The translations under genes and the position numbers were made by a program. Shown here piece by piece: positions 1 through 7,686 of a stretch of DNA of 17,695 bases. How positions within the stretch are numbered: the stretch's first letter is position 1; the number at the start of each line of letters is the position of its first letter. This DNA is from JANPII01 sp031424915. Lineage in GTDB: Bacteria > Pseudomonadota > Alphaproteobacteria > Rickettsiales > Midichloriaceae. The stretch is taken from positions 1 through 17,695 of the forward strand of contig JANPII010000076.1 of assembly GCA_031424915.1 (NCBI GenBank), in the 5' to 3' direction. The notes under the pieces were generated by a model that saw only the letters and a list, made by a program, of their open reading frames with translations, was not told the DNA's origin and made no database searches.

Positions 1-799
1 TAACCCCATAAGCCATTCCTAATATTTCATATACATCTATATTATGGCCTTTAAGAAAGCTATCCATCTTAACTGCGCGTTTAGCTATGATAGGATTTTT
101 TCTAGGCTCACCCAGCCACATTGCCCAGGAATATGCAGCTGCACTCTTGACAGTAGCCTGCGGGCCCATAATAGAAAATATCAGCATTTGTTTGTTCTTT
201 TGTAGCACAAAGTATGTAGCTCCTGAATAGTCCACAGGTATACTCGAGACTTCGAAGTCCAAAAGGTTAGGATACTGGCTGCATAAAGCAAGGTAGCGAT
301 GATACCCAGCTACATTTTCTGGCTTTTTATAATGTAAATGCAGGGAGATTAGTGTTCCACCTGCTTCCAAATATTCCAATAAAGTATGATATCGTAATCT
401 TAGCCTATCAATATAGCCTGACTCTAACAGGATCTCTTTGGGCAATGCACCCGATAGTATATCGCTATCTCCTACCCTCAGCGGTGTTGGAGCATGAGGA
501 GCATGGATTATTGACACCACTGAAGTAATCTGCTTATTGCGTAAAGCATGCAGAAGAGTTTTTTCAAATGTATGTTGTATCACCGTATAGTAGTGTCTAT
601 TAAATACCGGATCTTTACTGCTATGATGAACGATACCATACTGTTTTAGCTCTTCCCATATTTTCTGGCACTGACCACACTCATTGAGTAGAAGTTGGTC
701 AACCTGGCTAACTAGGCTATTTTCAGTAGCTTGAGCGGGTATTGACCAACACACAAGTAGCAAAAACATGATGAATTTATGCAGCGAGCTTAGGGCCAT
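1..799 (-). CDS. Exported protein of unknown function, C-terminus beyond the window
   Basis: This frame is open from an ATG at 799 to the window edge (266 complete codons); the rest of the gene lies to the left. The N-terminus reads as a signal peptide. A short stretch with one His and one Lys (MALSSLHK) is followed by a hydrophobic core (FIMFLLLVCW) and a plausible signal peptidase I site after IPAQA, near residue 24. The mature part is mixed alpha/beta in character, with a CxxC pair (ECGQC) about residue 41 and no other membrane segment. I recognise no family. The start overlaps the ispG stop by 23 bases, so the two genes are probably co-transcribed with ispG first. A second ATG at 769 would keep only part of the hydrophobic segment, so I prefer 799. 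Reading frame and export signal are seen directly; function is unknown. Confidence 0.75.
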   Translation of the reverse strand, partial: MALSSLHKFIMFLLLVCWSIPAQATENSLVSQVDQLLLNECGQCQKIWEELKQYGIVHHSSKDPVFNRHYYTVIQHTFEKTLLHALRNKQITSVVSIIHAPHAPTPLRVGDSDILSGALPKEILLESGYIDRLRLRYHTLLEYLEAGGTLISLHLHYKKPENVAGYHRYLALCSQYPNLLDFEVSSIPVDYSGATYFVLQKNKQMLIFSIMGPQATVKSAAAYSWAMWLGEPRKNPIIAKRAVKMDSFLKGHNIDVYEILGMAYGV

Positions 800-2018
800 A
801 TTTCTGTTCTATATATTGAGTTAAAATAACTTGGAATTCTTCTACAATCTTTTGACCACGCAAAGTATGTGTATTCTTGCCATCGATAAATACGGGTGCT
901 ACAGGCTTTTCGCCACTGCCAGGTAGGCTAATACCAATATCGGCGTGCTTGCTTTCACCAGGACCATTAACAATACAGCCCATAACCGCTACATTTAGTG
1001 ACTCAACGCCTGGGTATTGGGCGCGCCATATTGGCATTTGCTGCGTAATAAAGCTCTGAATGCGCTCAGCCATTTCTTGAAAAAAGGTGCTGGTAGTACG
1101 TCCACAACCAGGACAAGCACTAACTTGTGGAGCAAATGCCCTAAGGCCCAGGCTTTGCAATAGCTGCTGGCATACTATAACTTCTTGCTCACGTGGTGCA
1201 CCAGGTGCAGGCGTTAGAGAACAACGGATAGTATCGCCTATACCCTCTTGTAATAATACTGACAGCGCTGCAGTACTTGCAACAATACCACGTGAGCCAA
1301 GACCTGCTTCAGTTAGCCCAAGGTGAAGAACATAATCTGACCGCCTAGCTAATTCACGATATACTGCAATTAAATCTTGTACCCTACTAACTTTTGCTGA
1401 GAGTACTATACGATCATGACTCAAACCAATTTTTTCTGCTGCTGCGGCGCTTTCCAAGCAAGAAACCACCAATGCTTCTCGCATAACCTCACCTGCTTCC
1501 CGCGGCTCAGGCAAAGCAGCATTTGCATCCATTAACCCAGCTAATAAGCTTTGATCAAGGCTGCCCCAATTAACCCCAATGCGTACTGGCTTGTCATAAC
1601 GTAAGGCACATTCCATCATCATTTCAAACTGAGTATCACGCTTTTTACCGAAGCCTACGTTACCAGGATTAACACGGTATATTGCTAAGTTTTCAGCACA
1701 CTGTGGGTATTTAGTTAATAGCTGATGGCCGTTATAGTGAAAGCAGCCAACAAGGGGAACATCTATATTAATAAGCTGGTATACTCTTGCACGAATATGA
1801 GGCACAGCTTGGGCAGCTGCATCATTATTAACTGTAATACGTACGATCTCCGAGCCAGCTTGGGCTAAAGTTGCTACTTGCTGAGCGGTGCTTTCTATAT
1901 CTGCTGTATCGGTATTGGTCATAGACTGCACTAAAATAGGTGCGCCTCCCCCCATCGCTCTATTGCCAATTATAACTTTTGGAGTTAGTTTCCTTTTGAT
2001 TTCTTGTAAAGCTACCAT
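777..2018 (-). CDS. ispG: 4-hydroxy-3-methylbut-2-en-1-yl diphosphate synthase (IspG/GcpE)
   Basis: IspG is the cytoplasmic [4Fe-4S] enzyme that converts methylerythritol cyclodiphosphate to HMBPP in the MEP isoprenoid pathway. The 413-residue product has the family opening (GGGAPILVQSMTNTDT), a TIM-barrel-like N-terminal part (AIYRVNPGNVG, RIGVNWGSL, HLGLTEAG), and a C-terminal iron-sulfur domain. Cluster ligands are visible as CPGC (C302, C305) and C348 in GCIVNGPGE, with E355 as the probable fourth ligand. The frame is open upstream as far as a TTG at 2075, with another ATG at 2057. I chose the ATG at 2018 because its N-terminus then matches the length of E. coli IspG up to the GGGAP motif. 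The 2057 ATG has AGGA placed only one base away, and the TTG has no ribosome-binding site. Family identity is firm; the exact start is not. Confidence 0.95.
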   Translation of the reverse strand: MVALQEIKRKLTPKVIIGNRAMGGGAPILVQSMTNTDTADIESTAQQVATLAQAGSEIVRITVNNDAAAQAVPHIRARVYQLINIDVPLVGCFHYNGHQLLTKYPQCAENLAIYRVNPGNVGFGKKRDTQFEMMMECALRYDKPVRIGVNWGSLDQSLLAGLMDANAALPEPREAGEVMREALVVSCLESAAAAEKIGLSHDRIVLSAKVSRVQDLIAVYRELARRSDYVLHLGLTEAGLGSRGIVASTAALSVLLQEGIGDTIRCSLTPAPGAPREQEVIVCQQLLQSLGLRAFAPQVSACPGCGRTTSTFFQEMAERIQSFITQQMPIWRAQYPGVESLNVAVMGCIVNGPGESKHADIGISLPGSGEKPVAPVFIDGKNTHTLRGQKIVEEFQVILTQYIEQKYGPKLAA

Positions 2019-2256
2019 GGCTCTATCTAAGGTTTCTACGCCTGTTATTATATACATTCCTAGATAGCGGCACAAGTGATTATTTATATACCCAGCTTTA
2101 TCAAGACCTTATTAATCAAGGATTGGATTCACAACTTTTTACTTCCTTATCTACGGAGTCATAAAAAAATCCACACCACAAGCATATGAGCGATTGAAGA
2201 AACAACATTAAAAGCAATACGAGAGAATATAAATTACCACTTTCTGGGTACCCAAT
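2019..2256. other. Spacer between the Abi gene and ispG
   Basis: About 240 bases lie downstream of the Abi gene and upstream of ispG, both on the minus strand. A 10-base palindrome TGGGTACCCA lies just past the Abi stop near 2245-2255. A run of seven T on the minus strand (2162-2168) lacks a convincing stem before it. A TATATAAA-like box for ispG lies near 2084-2090, but I could not pair it with a -35 at normal spacing. No gene is supported here. Confidence 0.4.
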
Positions 2257-3096
2257 TCATATTTGACAAGAATTATTATCAAAGCCTATATAAGATAGAT
2301 TCACAAGAAGTTTTATTGCTTCTAGTATTTTTATTACCTCACTTTTCCAATGATACCTGTAATCTATCTTATTAAGCAAATAAGCTATAATCAGAATTTG
2401 CTCAGCAGTGGATTTATGCTTTACATGGCTAATCTCCTTTGTCCTTTTAGGAGAAATTGAGTATACTCTATCCCACAGTCTTGCATGATGGGCACAAATA
2501 TTACGTGTAACAGTAAGAGAGCGTAGCCAAGAAATTATGACCTCACTTGAATGGTCACAAAATTTTGCTAGGACTTTTAAATCACGGTGTGGTAGATGAG
2601 AACAGATCTTAGATAGGTCAGCAAACCCTAAGACTTCAAATACCATCCAACTTGGAGGATTGACTGGCGTTTGGTAAGTTGCTTGGTAGTGCTTTATAAA
2701 GCCATAATTTTTAGCATCATAAATACCTTTGTGATTTGTTATCAATTCTCTGATTTGAGAAAATCGCAGAAGCTCGTACCAGTGTGTCCCATATTTTAAA
2801 GACATGTAATAATTGACTATGGCTTTAAATGCTATCTCTATACGCTCTAGCGCTCCTAGCAGACAAAGCCTTAACTTCCGGTCATAGTCATATAAATCCA
2901 ATACCTGATTAATGGTAGTACCTTCATTGAAACGATCATTGATTTGAAAAGGTTTTAAATAACCAGTTAGCCTGTAGTAACCTATCACTTGAAGCTGTCT
3001 GGCATCATCTTCATAATTCTGAATTAGTAACCCTCGCTCGATCAAAAGTTCTAATTGCTCTGATATGCTAGTAGGGTGCTTACTGTAGATTTTCAT
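2257..3096 (-). CDS. Abi_2 / AbiD-AbiF family HEPN protein (abortive-infection-like)
   Basis: The 279-residue protein has the features of the Abi_2 family (Lactococcus AbiD/AbiF relatives). The N-terminal segment is conserved (ISEQLELLIERGLLI, IGYYRLTGYLKPF at residues 38-50). A central helix carries ALERIEIAFK (82-91). The diagnostic motif is RNICAHHARLWDR at 198-210, which supplies the HEPN Rx4-6H signature (R198, N199, H203). HEPN proteins of this type are candidate RNases that arrest the cell on phage infection; RNase activity here is inferred from the motif. No signal peptide or membrane segment is seen. Directly upstream sit a consensus promoter, a hairpin and a T-run, annotated separately as a small RNA. 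The start codon follows the T-run by only 11 bases and has a poor ribosome-binding site, which suggests low, read-through expression. The gene sits between glmS and ispG, unrelated housekeeping genes, as expected of an acquired module. Confidence 0.88.
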   Translation of the reverse strand: MKIYSKHPTSISEQLELLIERGLLIQNYEDDARQLQVIGYYRLTGYLKPFQINDRFNEGTTINQVLDLYDYDRKLRLCLLGALERIEIAFKAIVNYYMSLKYGTHWYELLRFSQIRELITNHKGIYDAKNYGFIKHYQATYQTPVNPPSWMVFEVLGFADLSKICSHLPHRDLKVLAKFCDHSSEVIISWLRSLTVTRNICAHHARLWDRVYSISPKRTKEISHVKHKSTAEQILIIAYLLNKIDYRYHWKSEVIKILEAIKLLVNLSYIGFDNNSCQI

Positions 3097-3107
3097 AGGC
3101 TCAATGT

Positions 3108-3158
3108 AAAAAGACTCGCCCTGGTCCGCATTGTTAAGAGGCGTGGCGAGTACTGTTA
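3108..3158 (-). ncRNA. Candidate abiF-type small RNA upstream of the Abi gene
   Basis: Seen directly: on the minus strand, a perfect 7-bp stem is formed by ACTCGCC (3151-3145) and GGCGAGT (3120-3114). It encloses 24 bases in which CGC and GCG can form an inner stem, and it is followed at once by C and TTTTT (3112-3108). A consensus sigma70 promoter lies just upstream and predicts a start near 3158, giving a transcript of roughly 50 nt that is almost all hairpin. A structured RNA found beside Abi_2/AbiF genes by comparative genomics is known as the abiF RNA motif. The position, size and neighbour fit, but I cannot run the covariance model. It could instead be a plain attenuator of the Abi gene; both roles may hold at once. 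Confidence 0.68.
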
Positions 3159-3164
3159 ATTATT

Positions 3165-3192
3165 ATTATACACCTAATGGAGCTAATGTCAA
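3165..3192 (-). promoter_or_regulatory. Consensus sigma70 promoter of the small RNA / Abi module
   Basis: On the minus strand, TTGACA (3192-3187) and TATAAT (3170-3165) both match the sigma70 consensus exactly, separated by 16 bases. The predicted start falls near 3158, seven bases before the hairpin stem. This is the strongest promoter match in the window and is out of proportion to the poor translation signals of the Abi gene it precedes. Confidence 0.85.
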
Positions 3193-3250
3193 GCCACACA
3201 CCACAATTAATTATACATCTTACCTCACAGATTATCACCACAAGAAACCC

Positions 3251-3281
3251 AAAAAGTCTCTGAGGCTTCTGTACTACCTCA
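3251..3281 (-). terminator. Weak possible terminator after glmS
   Basis: Downstream of the glmS stop, on the minus strand, TGAGG and CCTCA can pair around an 11-base loop, followed five bases later by TTTTT (3255-3251). The gap between stem and T-run makes it a poor intrinsic terminator. Confidence 0.3.
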
Positions 3282-3300
3282 TGTACACTGAAATAAAATC

Positions 3301-5124
3301 TTACTCCACAGTAACAGACTTAGCTAAATTACGCGGCTGGTCAACATCGTGTCCTTTATACAGCGCTGTGTGGTATGCCATAAGCTGCACAGCTAAGGCA
3401 TAAAGCAGTGGTGCAGTGAAGTCATTACTATCGGGTAATGCTATGGTTGCATAACATAGATCTTTTAAAGAATCACATCCTTCTTGGTTACTCAACAGTA
3501 TAACATTACCTTTGCGCGCTTGTACTTCCTGTACATTAGAAGCAGTCTTAGCAAAAAGCCCATCATAAGGAGCAACTGCAATCACAAAGGTGCTATCATC
3601 AATTAGCGCTATAGGGCCATGCTTCAACTCGCCTGCTGCTACCCCTTCAGTAGGAATGTATGATAACTCTTTCATCTTCAGTGCCCCCTCCAGTGCAATA
3701 GGATAAGCTGAACCCCGACCAATATAAAATATTTTACTAGCAGCAGATAGGGGTATCGCTAATTCAGCTATCTTTTGATTACTAGTAAGAGCTTGTTCTA
3801 ATACTGGAGCAAGATTATGCAACGAATTAAGAATTGCCTTTGCTTCCTCTTGAGTCATTGCGTTGCATTGGCAAGAGGCTCGCAGCGCTAAGAGCGCCAA
3901 TACCATCAGCTGCCCAGTGAAAGCTTTGGTCGATGCCACCCCAATCTCTAAGCCTGCATATATAGGTAAAACATTATCAGACAGGCGTGCTATAGCGCTA
4001 TCTAACACATTAACAATAGCTAAAGTTTGCACCTTGGCTTCTTGTATATATCGCAAAGCCGCTACAGTATCAGCCGTTTCACCTGACTGCGAAATAAATA
4101 TACATAATTCCCCATCTATGAGCACAGGTGTACGATACCGAAATTCTGAAGCTATCTCAGTTTCAGTAGGAATTTTAGCATATTGCTCTAGCCAGTATCT
4201 CGCCACCTGGGCAGCATATAATGATGTACCACAGGCGATACAGCGTATCTTACTCACTTTCCGAAAGTCTATTTTATCTAATTGCGATAATATATTATAG
4301 CTACGAGGATCATAATACTGGCTAAGGCAGCGTAATAAACTATTCGGCTGCTCATATATCTCTTTAAGCATATAATGAGCATAGCCCTCTTTGTCAGAAC
4401 CACCTTGAGGTGTAACTTGACGTGGTGTATGGTATATTTCTACTCCATCTTCTATATTATATATCTTGTAGTCATTATGCGTAATTATAGCGACTTGACT
4501 ATCTGCTATATCTATTACTTCTGATACAAATTCTGCCAGCATTGCCGCATCAGAGCCAAAATACATGACATCCTGCCCTATTCCGATCAGCAATGGCGCC
4601 CCCTGCCTACAGCCTATAACCTGCTGCGGTTCATTACGAAATAATACAGCAACAGCATATGCTCCATGGCAACGCTTGGCAGCACTGCGTACTGCATCCA
4701 TATTGCTTTTTCCCTGATTGGAGTAGTAGGCAATGAGTGCTGCTATAACTTCAGTATCGGTCTGAGTATGGAATTGGTAGCCTTGAGCGTGGAGCTCACT
4801 TTTAAGCTCGGCATAGTTTTCAATAATGCCATTATGCACAAGATACAGCGTGTCATTGGCAATAGGATGCGCATTAAGGGTCGTAGGCTCTCCGTGAGTT
4901 GCCCACCGAGTATGTCCTATACCGCATGTCCCTGTAAGATTAGCCTCTTTCATAGCATACGCTAAATCCTTAACCTTACCTGCTACTTTGATACATGCTA
5001 CATTATCATTTGTTGCGGCAACTACTCCAGCAGAGTCGTAGCCTCTATATTCTAATATGGCCAGTCCTTTAAGTAAGCTAGATACTATATTATTAGCTCC
5101 AACCGCACCAACTATACCGCACAT
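3301..5124 (-). CDS. glmS: Glutamine-fructose-6-phosphate aminotransferase (isomerizing), GlmS
   Basis: GlmS makes glucosamine-6-phosphate from fructose-6-phosphate and glutamine, the first committed step to UDP-GlcNAc for peptidoglycan and LPS. At 607 residues it is close to E. coli GlmS (609). The N-terminal class II glutaminase domain begins MCGIVGAVG, whose Cys becomes the N-terminal nucleophile after Met removal. It also carries GIGHTRWATHG and VHNGIIENYAEL. Two SIS sugar-isomerase domains follow, with CGTSLYAAQ near residue 298, SQSGETADT near 347 and the terminal KSVTVE. The frame continues three codons upstream to 5133, but the glutaminase Cys must directly follow the initiator Met. 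A GGATGA ribosome-binding site also sits eight bases before the ATG at 5124. No glmS ribozyme is expected or seen. It is transcribed divergently from fmt. Confidence 0.97.
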   Translation of the reverse strand: MCGIVGAVGANNIVSSLLKGLAILEYRGYDSAGVVAATNDNVACIKVAGKVKDLAYAMKEANLTGTCGIGHTRWATHGEPTTLNAHPIANDTLYLVHNGIIENYAELKSELHAQGYQFHTQTDTEVIAALIAYYSNQGKSNMDAVRSAAKRCHGAYAVAVLFRNEPQQVIGCRQGAPLLIGIGQDVMYFGSDAAMLAEFVSEVIDIADSQVAIITHNDYKIYNIEDGVEIYHTPRQVTPQGGSDKEGYAHYMLKEIYEQPNSLLRCLSQYYDPRSYNILSQLDKIDFRKVSKIRCIACGTSLYAAQVARYWLEQYAKIPTETEIASEFRYRTPVLIDGELCIFISQSGETADTVAALRYIQEAKVQTLAIVNVLDSAIARLSDNVLPIYAGLEIGVASTKAFTGQLMVLALLALRASCQCNAMTQEEAKAILNSLHNLAPVLEQALTSNQKIAELAIPLSAASKIFYIGRGSAYPIALEGALKMKELSYIPTEGVAAGELKHGPIALIDDSTFVIAVAPYDGLFAKTASNVQEVQARKGNVILLSNQEGCDSLKDLCYATIALPDSNDFTAPLLYALAVQLMAYHTALYKGHDVDQPRNLAKSVTVE

Positions 5125-5133
5125 ATCATTCAT

Positions 5134-5304
5134 CCATATGTTTTATATACCGCGTTGTCTTTTAGCACCTTCACTGCTATAACGCAACAAAGCTGTTTTA
5201 TTATACCTAAGTGGCGGGTGTGAATTAAGCATTTCTTTCTTGCACCTAATACCAAGTTTAGGATAAATAGAGCTTATAAAAAACAACAATGTAGGAATAG
5301 CTTT
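5134..5304. promoter_or_regulatory. Divergent glmS / fmt promoter region
   Basis: This 170-base spacer lies between the divergent glmS and fmt starts. On the minus strand a perfect TATAAT (5205-5200) is a good -10 for glmS, but the best -35 (TTAATT) is weak. For fmt a TTGCAC (5240-5245) and a GATAAA-like box (5262-5267) are a marginal pair. Neither promoter is certain. Confidence 0.4.
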
Positions 5305-6228
5305 ATGCGCCTTATCTTTATGGGAACACCAGCCTTTGCCGTACCCACGCTTCAAGCTCTTATTTCCAGTAAGCATCAGGTTATTGCCGTATATACTAAG
5401 CCTCCTCAACCTGCTGGACGTGGGCAACAAGAAAGTATTTCTCCCATACATATACTTGCGCTTGAGCATGGGATTACAGTGTATACTCCAAAATCTCTGC
5501 GCCATAAAGAAGAAGCAATGAAAATGGCTAATCTTAAGCCAGACATAGCAGTTGTTGCTGCCTACGGCCTAATTCTGCCTCAGTCTATTTTAGATATTCC
5601 ACCAAATGGTTGCATCAATATCCATCCTTCTTCCTTGCCGCGCTGGCGTGGTGCTGCCCCCCTACAGTGGACTATACTTAGCGGTGATACTAATAGCACA
5701 ATGTGTATTATGCGTATGGATGCTGGAATGGATACAGGCGATATTATATTAAGGCAGGAAGTAGAGTTACCTGACACTATTAATATAAAAGAGTTGCATG
5801 ATCAAATGGCACAGCTAGGAGCCGAAATGGTGCTTCAGGCGCTCCAGCAAATAGAATCAGGTACTGCCACCTACACCCCACAAGATGCTGAAGGAGCCAC
5901 TCATGCAACGAAGCTTACACGTCAGCATGAGCGCTTGCAATTTAACCAGCCTATACACTTGGTGCATGCTCAGGTGCGGGCTTTCAGCCCGCGTCCTGGC
6001 GCGTACTTTGAATATCATGGTGAAATAGTTAAAGTCATAAGCGCTAATTACACTATAGATGAAAGCATAACTGCGCCTGCAGGAACGGTGTTAGACAATG
6101 ATTTATCTATTGCTGCAATAGGTGGCATTCTGCACCCTACCCTTTTACAAAGACAAGGCCGCAAGATGATTTATACTGATGCGTTCTTAAGAGGTTTTCC
6201 TATCCCTGCTGGGAGTTTTCTGAGTTAG
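5305..6228 (+). CDS. fmt: Methionyl-tRNA formyltransferase
   Basis: Fmt formylates Met-tRNA(fMet) using 10-formyl-tetrahydrofolate, supplying the initiator for bacterial translation. The 307-residue product has the usual two-domain plan. The N-terminal formyltransferase fold opens MRLIFMGTPAFAVPTL. The catalytic segment NIHPSSLPRWRGAAPLQ contains N105 and H107, and GMDTGDI contains D143. The C-terminal OB-fold-like domain carries the substrate-binding segment VRAFSPRPGA. AGGA stands eight bases before the ATG. The usual partner def (peptide deformylase) is not in this window, but map, which acts later in the same N-terminal Met processing, lies about 650 bases away beyond the COQ9-like gene. 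The fmt stop is 10 bases from the stop of that convergent gene. Confidence 0.97.
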   Translation: MRLIFMGTPAFAVPTLQALISSKHQVIAVYTKPPQPAGRGQQESISPIHILALEHGITVYTPKSLRHKEEAMKMANLKPDIAVVAAYGLILPQSILDIPPNGCINIHPSSLPRWRGAAPLQWTILSGDTNSTMCIMRMDAGMDTGDIILRQEVELPDTINIKELHDQMAQLGAEMVLQALQQIESGTATYTPQDAEGATHATKLTRQHERLQFNQPIHLVHAQVRAFSPRPGAYFEYHGEIVKVISANYTIDESITAPAGTVLDNDLSIAAIGGILHPTLLQRQGRKMIYTDAFLRGFPIPAGSFLS

Positions 6229-6238
6229 ACTCATTAAC

Positions 6239-6835
6239 CTAAGCACACTTCTTTAAGCGGTTGACGAAGCGGCCTAGCAGCATAACGTCATTCAGGCGGC
6301 GGCTTATGAAAGCCCTTGTTTCTGTCATATCATCTGATTTATCACCAGACCAATAGATCATTGCCGCACTTTGCACAGTGGCTAGGGTAGCGCGTTTGGT
6401 GTAATGACTAAAATTTGGATCATTATCACTTATGCTGTTCCATATAGTATCTGCGGTTCGCCATATAATTCCAGAGGCATAAGAGAGATTATGGGGCAAA
6501 ACCATAAAGGTCATACTGCGTATTATCGCTTGTTTATGTTCATTGGCTAGTTCTAAGCGCAAGCATAAGGCTGTATGGATCCTATCTCGAATCTTCATAC
6601 TCGCTAAGTCTAACTTCGCTATTTCCTTAGCTAGCTGTTCATCTATCTGCTTATTTAGCAGTAAAACCATTCCGGCAGCGCCTTCTATAAACATCAACTT
6701 TGCCATATGTGGAGGGTGACCAGCAGCAATACTAACTTCCTGGAGCATGTGTGCTCCCCATCCAGTTTTTGGGGCAATTTCCAGAGCGCTAGTCAATAGT
6801 TCTTGCTGAATTCGTGCTTGCCTTTCTTGAAACAT
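6239..6835 (-). CDS. COQ9-family protein (ubiquinone biosynthesis accessory)
   Basis: The 198-residue protein matches the alphaproteobacterial/mitochondrial COQ9 family. Its characteristic C-terminal region reads KIRDRIHTALCLRLELANEH (res. 81-100), then MVLPHNLSYASGIIWRTADTIW and HYTKRATLATVQSAAMIYW, followed by SDDMTETRAFISRRL. The N-terminal third resembles a TetR-like helical bundle, as in eukaryotic COQ9. COQ9 binds lipid and assists COQ7-type hydroxylation in ubiquinone synthesis; the bacterial role is inferred from that. No signal peptide is present. The gene is convergent with fmt and divergent from map, with only 48 bases to the map start, and those bases contain a 6-3-6 inverted repeat. 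The family call is firm and supports an alphaproteobacterial origin. Confidence 0.9.
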   Translation of the reverse strand: MFQERQARIQQELLTSALEIAPKTGWGAHMLQEVSIAAGHPPHMAKLMFIEGAAGMVLLLNKQIDEQLAKEIAKLDLASMKIRDRIHTALCLRLELANEHKQAIIRSMTFMVLPHNLSYASGIIWRTADTIWNSISDNDPNFSHYTKRATLATVQSAAMIYWSGDKSDDMTETRAFISRRLNDVMLLGRFVNRLKKCA

Positions 6836-6850
6836 TGTTATACAAAACCA

Positions 6851-6865
6851 AATTGATTTTCAATT
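6851..6865. promoter_or_regulatory. Inverted repeat in the COQ9-like / map divergent spacer
   Basis: AATTGA-TTT-TCAATT is a perfect 6-3-6 inverted repeat centred in the 48-base spacer between the two divergent starts. It is placed where an operator could control both, but at this AT content a chance occurrence is possible. Confidence 0.3.
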
Positions 6866-6883
6866 ACTAAAGCACAATGTCAT

Positions 6884-7684
6884 ATGAGCATCAACAATAA
6901 AGTGAAGATTCATACAGCTGCGGAGTTTGAAGCTATGCGTAAAGCAGGCCGTGTGGTGGCAGAAGTATTAGATGAAATTACCCTACATGTCAAGCCTGGG
7001 GTCACTACCTCTTACCTGAACGACCAGTGCCATAGGTTAATTGAAGAACGTGGGGCAAAGCCTGCTGCTCTTGGATATCGCGGCTTTCCCAAATCTATAT
7101 GCACCTCAGTCAATCATGTAGTATGCCATGGAATTCCTAGTGACCATAAGCTGGAAAATGGCGATACTCTAAATATAGACGCAGCCGTCATTTTTGAAGG
7201 TTGGTATGGCGACTCAGGTAGAATGTACTGGGTGGGTGATAAAATCTTGCCCAAGGCCAAGCGTTTGACACAAGTAACCTATGACGCAATGATGCTAGGT
7301 ATTGAACAGATAAAACCTGGGGCTAAATTAAGCAGTATAGGCAAGGCTATTCAACAACATGTGGAAAAGCATGATTATTCAGTGGTACGAGATTTTTGCG
7401 GCCATGGCCTAGGACAGGTATTTCATGACGCACCCAATGTATTACATTATTATGATCCTGAATATGACATGATACTAGAAGAGGGTATGTTCTTTACAGT
7501 TGAACCTATGGTAAATGCTGGTGCCTATGGAGTAAAAGTTCTAGCAGATGGATGGACAGCGGTAACCAAAGATCGTTCATTATCTGCCCAATTTGAGCAT
7601 GCAGTAGGCGTCACTTCCGCGGGGTATGAGATCTTTACCACCTCACCATCTGGACGTCATTTCCCTCCATACATAATTGAGTGA
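6884..7684 (+). CDS. map: Type I methionine aminopeptidase
   Basis: Map removes the initiator Met after deformylation when the second residue is small. The 266-residue protein has the pita-bread fold signatures. The substrate-site histidine is in VVCHGIP (H82). The five metal ligands are D99 (NIDAAV), D110 (GDSG), H174 (GHGLGQVFH), E207 (TVEPMV) and E238 (QFEHAVGV). It is close to the E. coli length of 264. No clear Shine-Dalgarno sequence precedes the ATG. The 3' end overlaps a possible GTG, and lies three bases from the ATG, of the following gene, so the two are probably translated from one mRNA. GlmS, with its required N-terminal Cys, is one protein in this window that needs Met removal. 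Confidence 0.96.
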   Translation: MSINNKVKIHTAAEFEAMRKAGRVVAEVLDEITLHVKPGVTTSYLNDQCHRLIEERGAKPAALGYRGFPKSICTSVNHVVCHGIPSDHKLENGDTLNIDAAVIFEGWYGDSGRMYWVGDKILPKAKRLTQVTYDAMMLGIEQIKPGAKLSSIGKAIQQHVEKHDYSVVRDFCGHGLGQVFHDAPNVLHYYDPEYDMILEEGMFFTVEPMVNAGAYGVKVLADGWTAVTKDRSLSAQFEHAVGVTSAGYEIFTTSPSGRHFPPYIIE

Positions 7685-7686
7685 CC

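Noticed and set aside
2157..2168. Intrinsic terminator after the Abi gene at the run of seven T (minus strand)
   Set aside because: No stable GC-rich stem can be formed directly before the T-run.
3097..3300. glmS-type ribozyme or riboswitch
   Set aside because: The region is downstream, not upstream, of glmS, and the true upstream region shows no ribozyme-like structure.
3131..3403. Plus-strand open frame of 90 codons
   Set aside because: It runs antisense through the small-RNA region and the end of glmS; its C-terminal residues are mirror sequence of GlmS codons.
3863..4300. Plus-strand open frame of 145 codons inside glmS
   Set aside because: Wholly antisense to a strongly conserved gene, with no start signal and no family resemblance.
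5143..5505. Minus-strand open frame of 120 codons
   Set aside because: Its right half is antisense to the start of fmt, the translation matches no family, and there is no ribosome-binding site.
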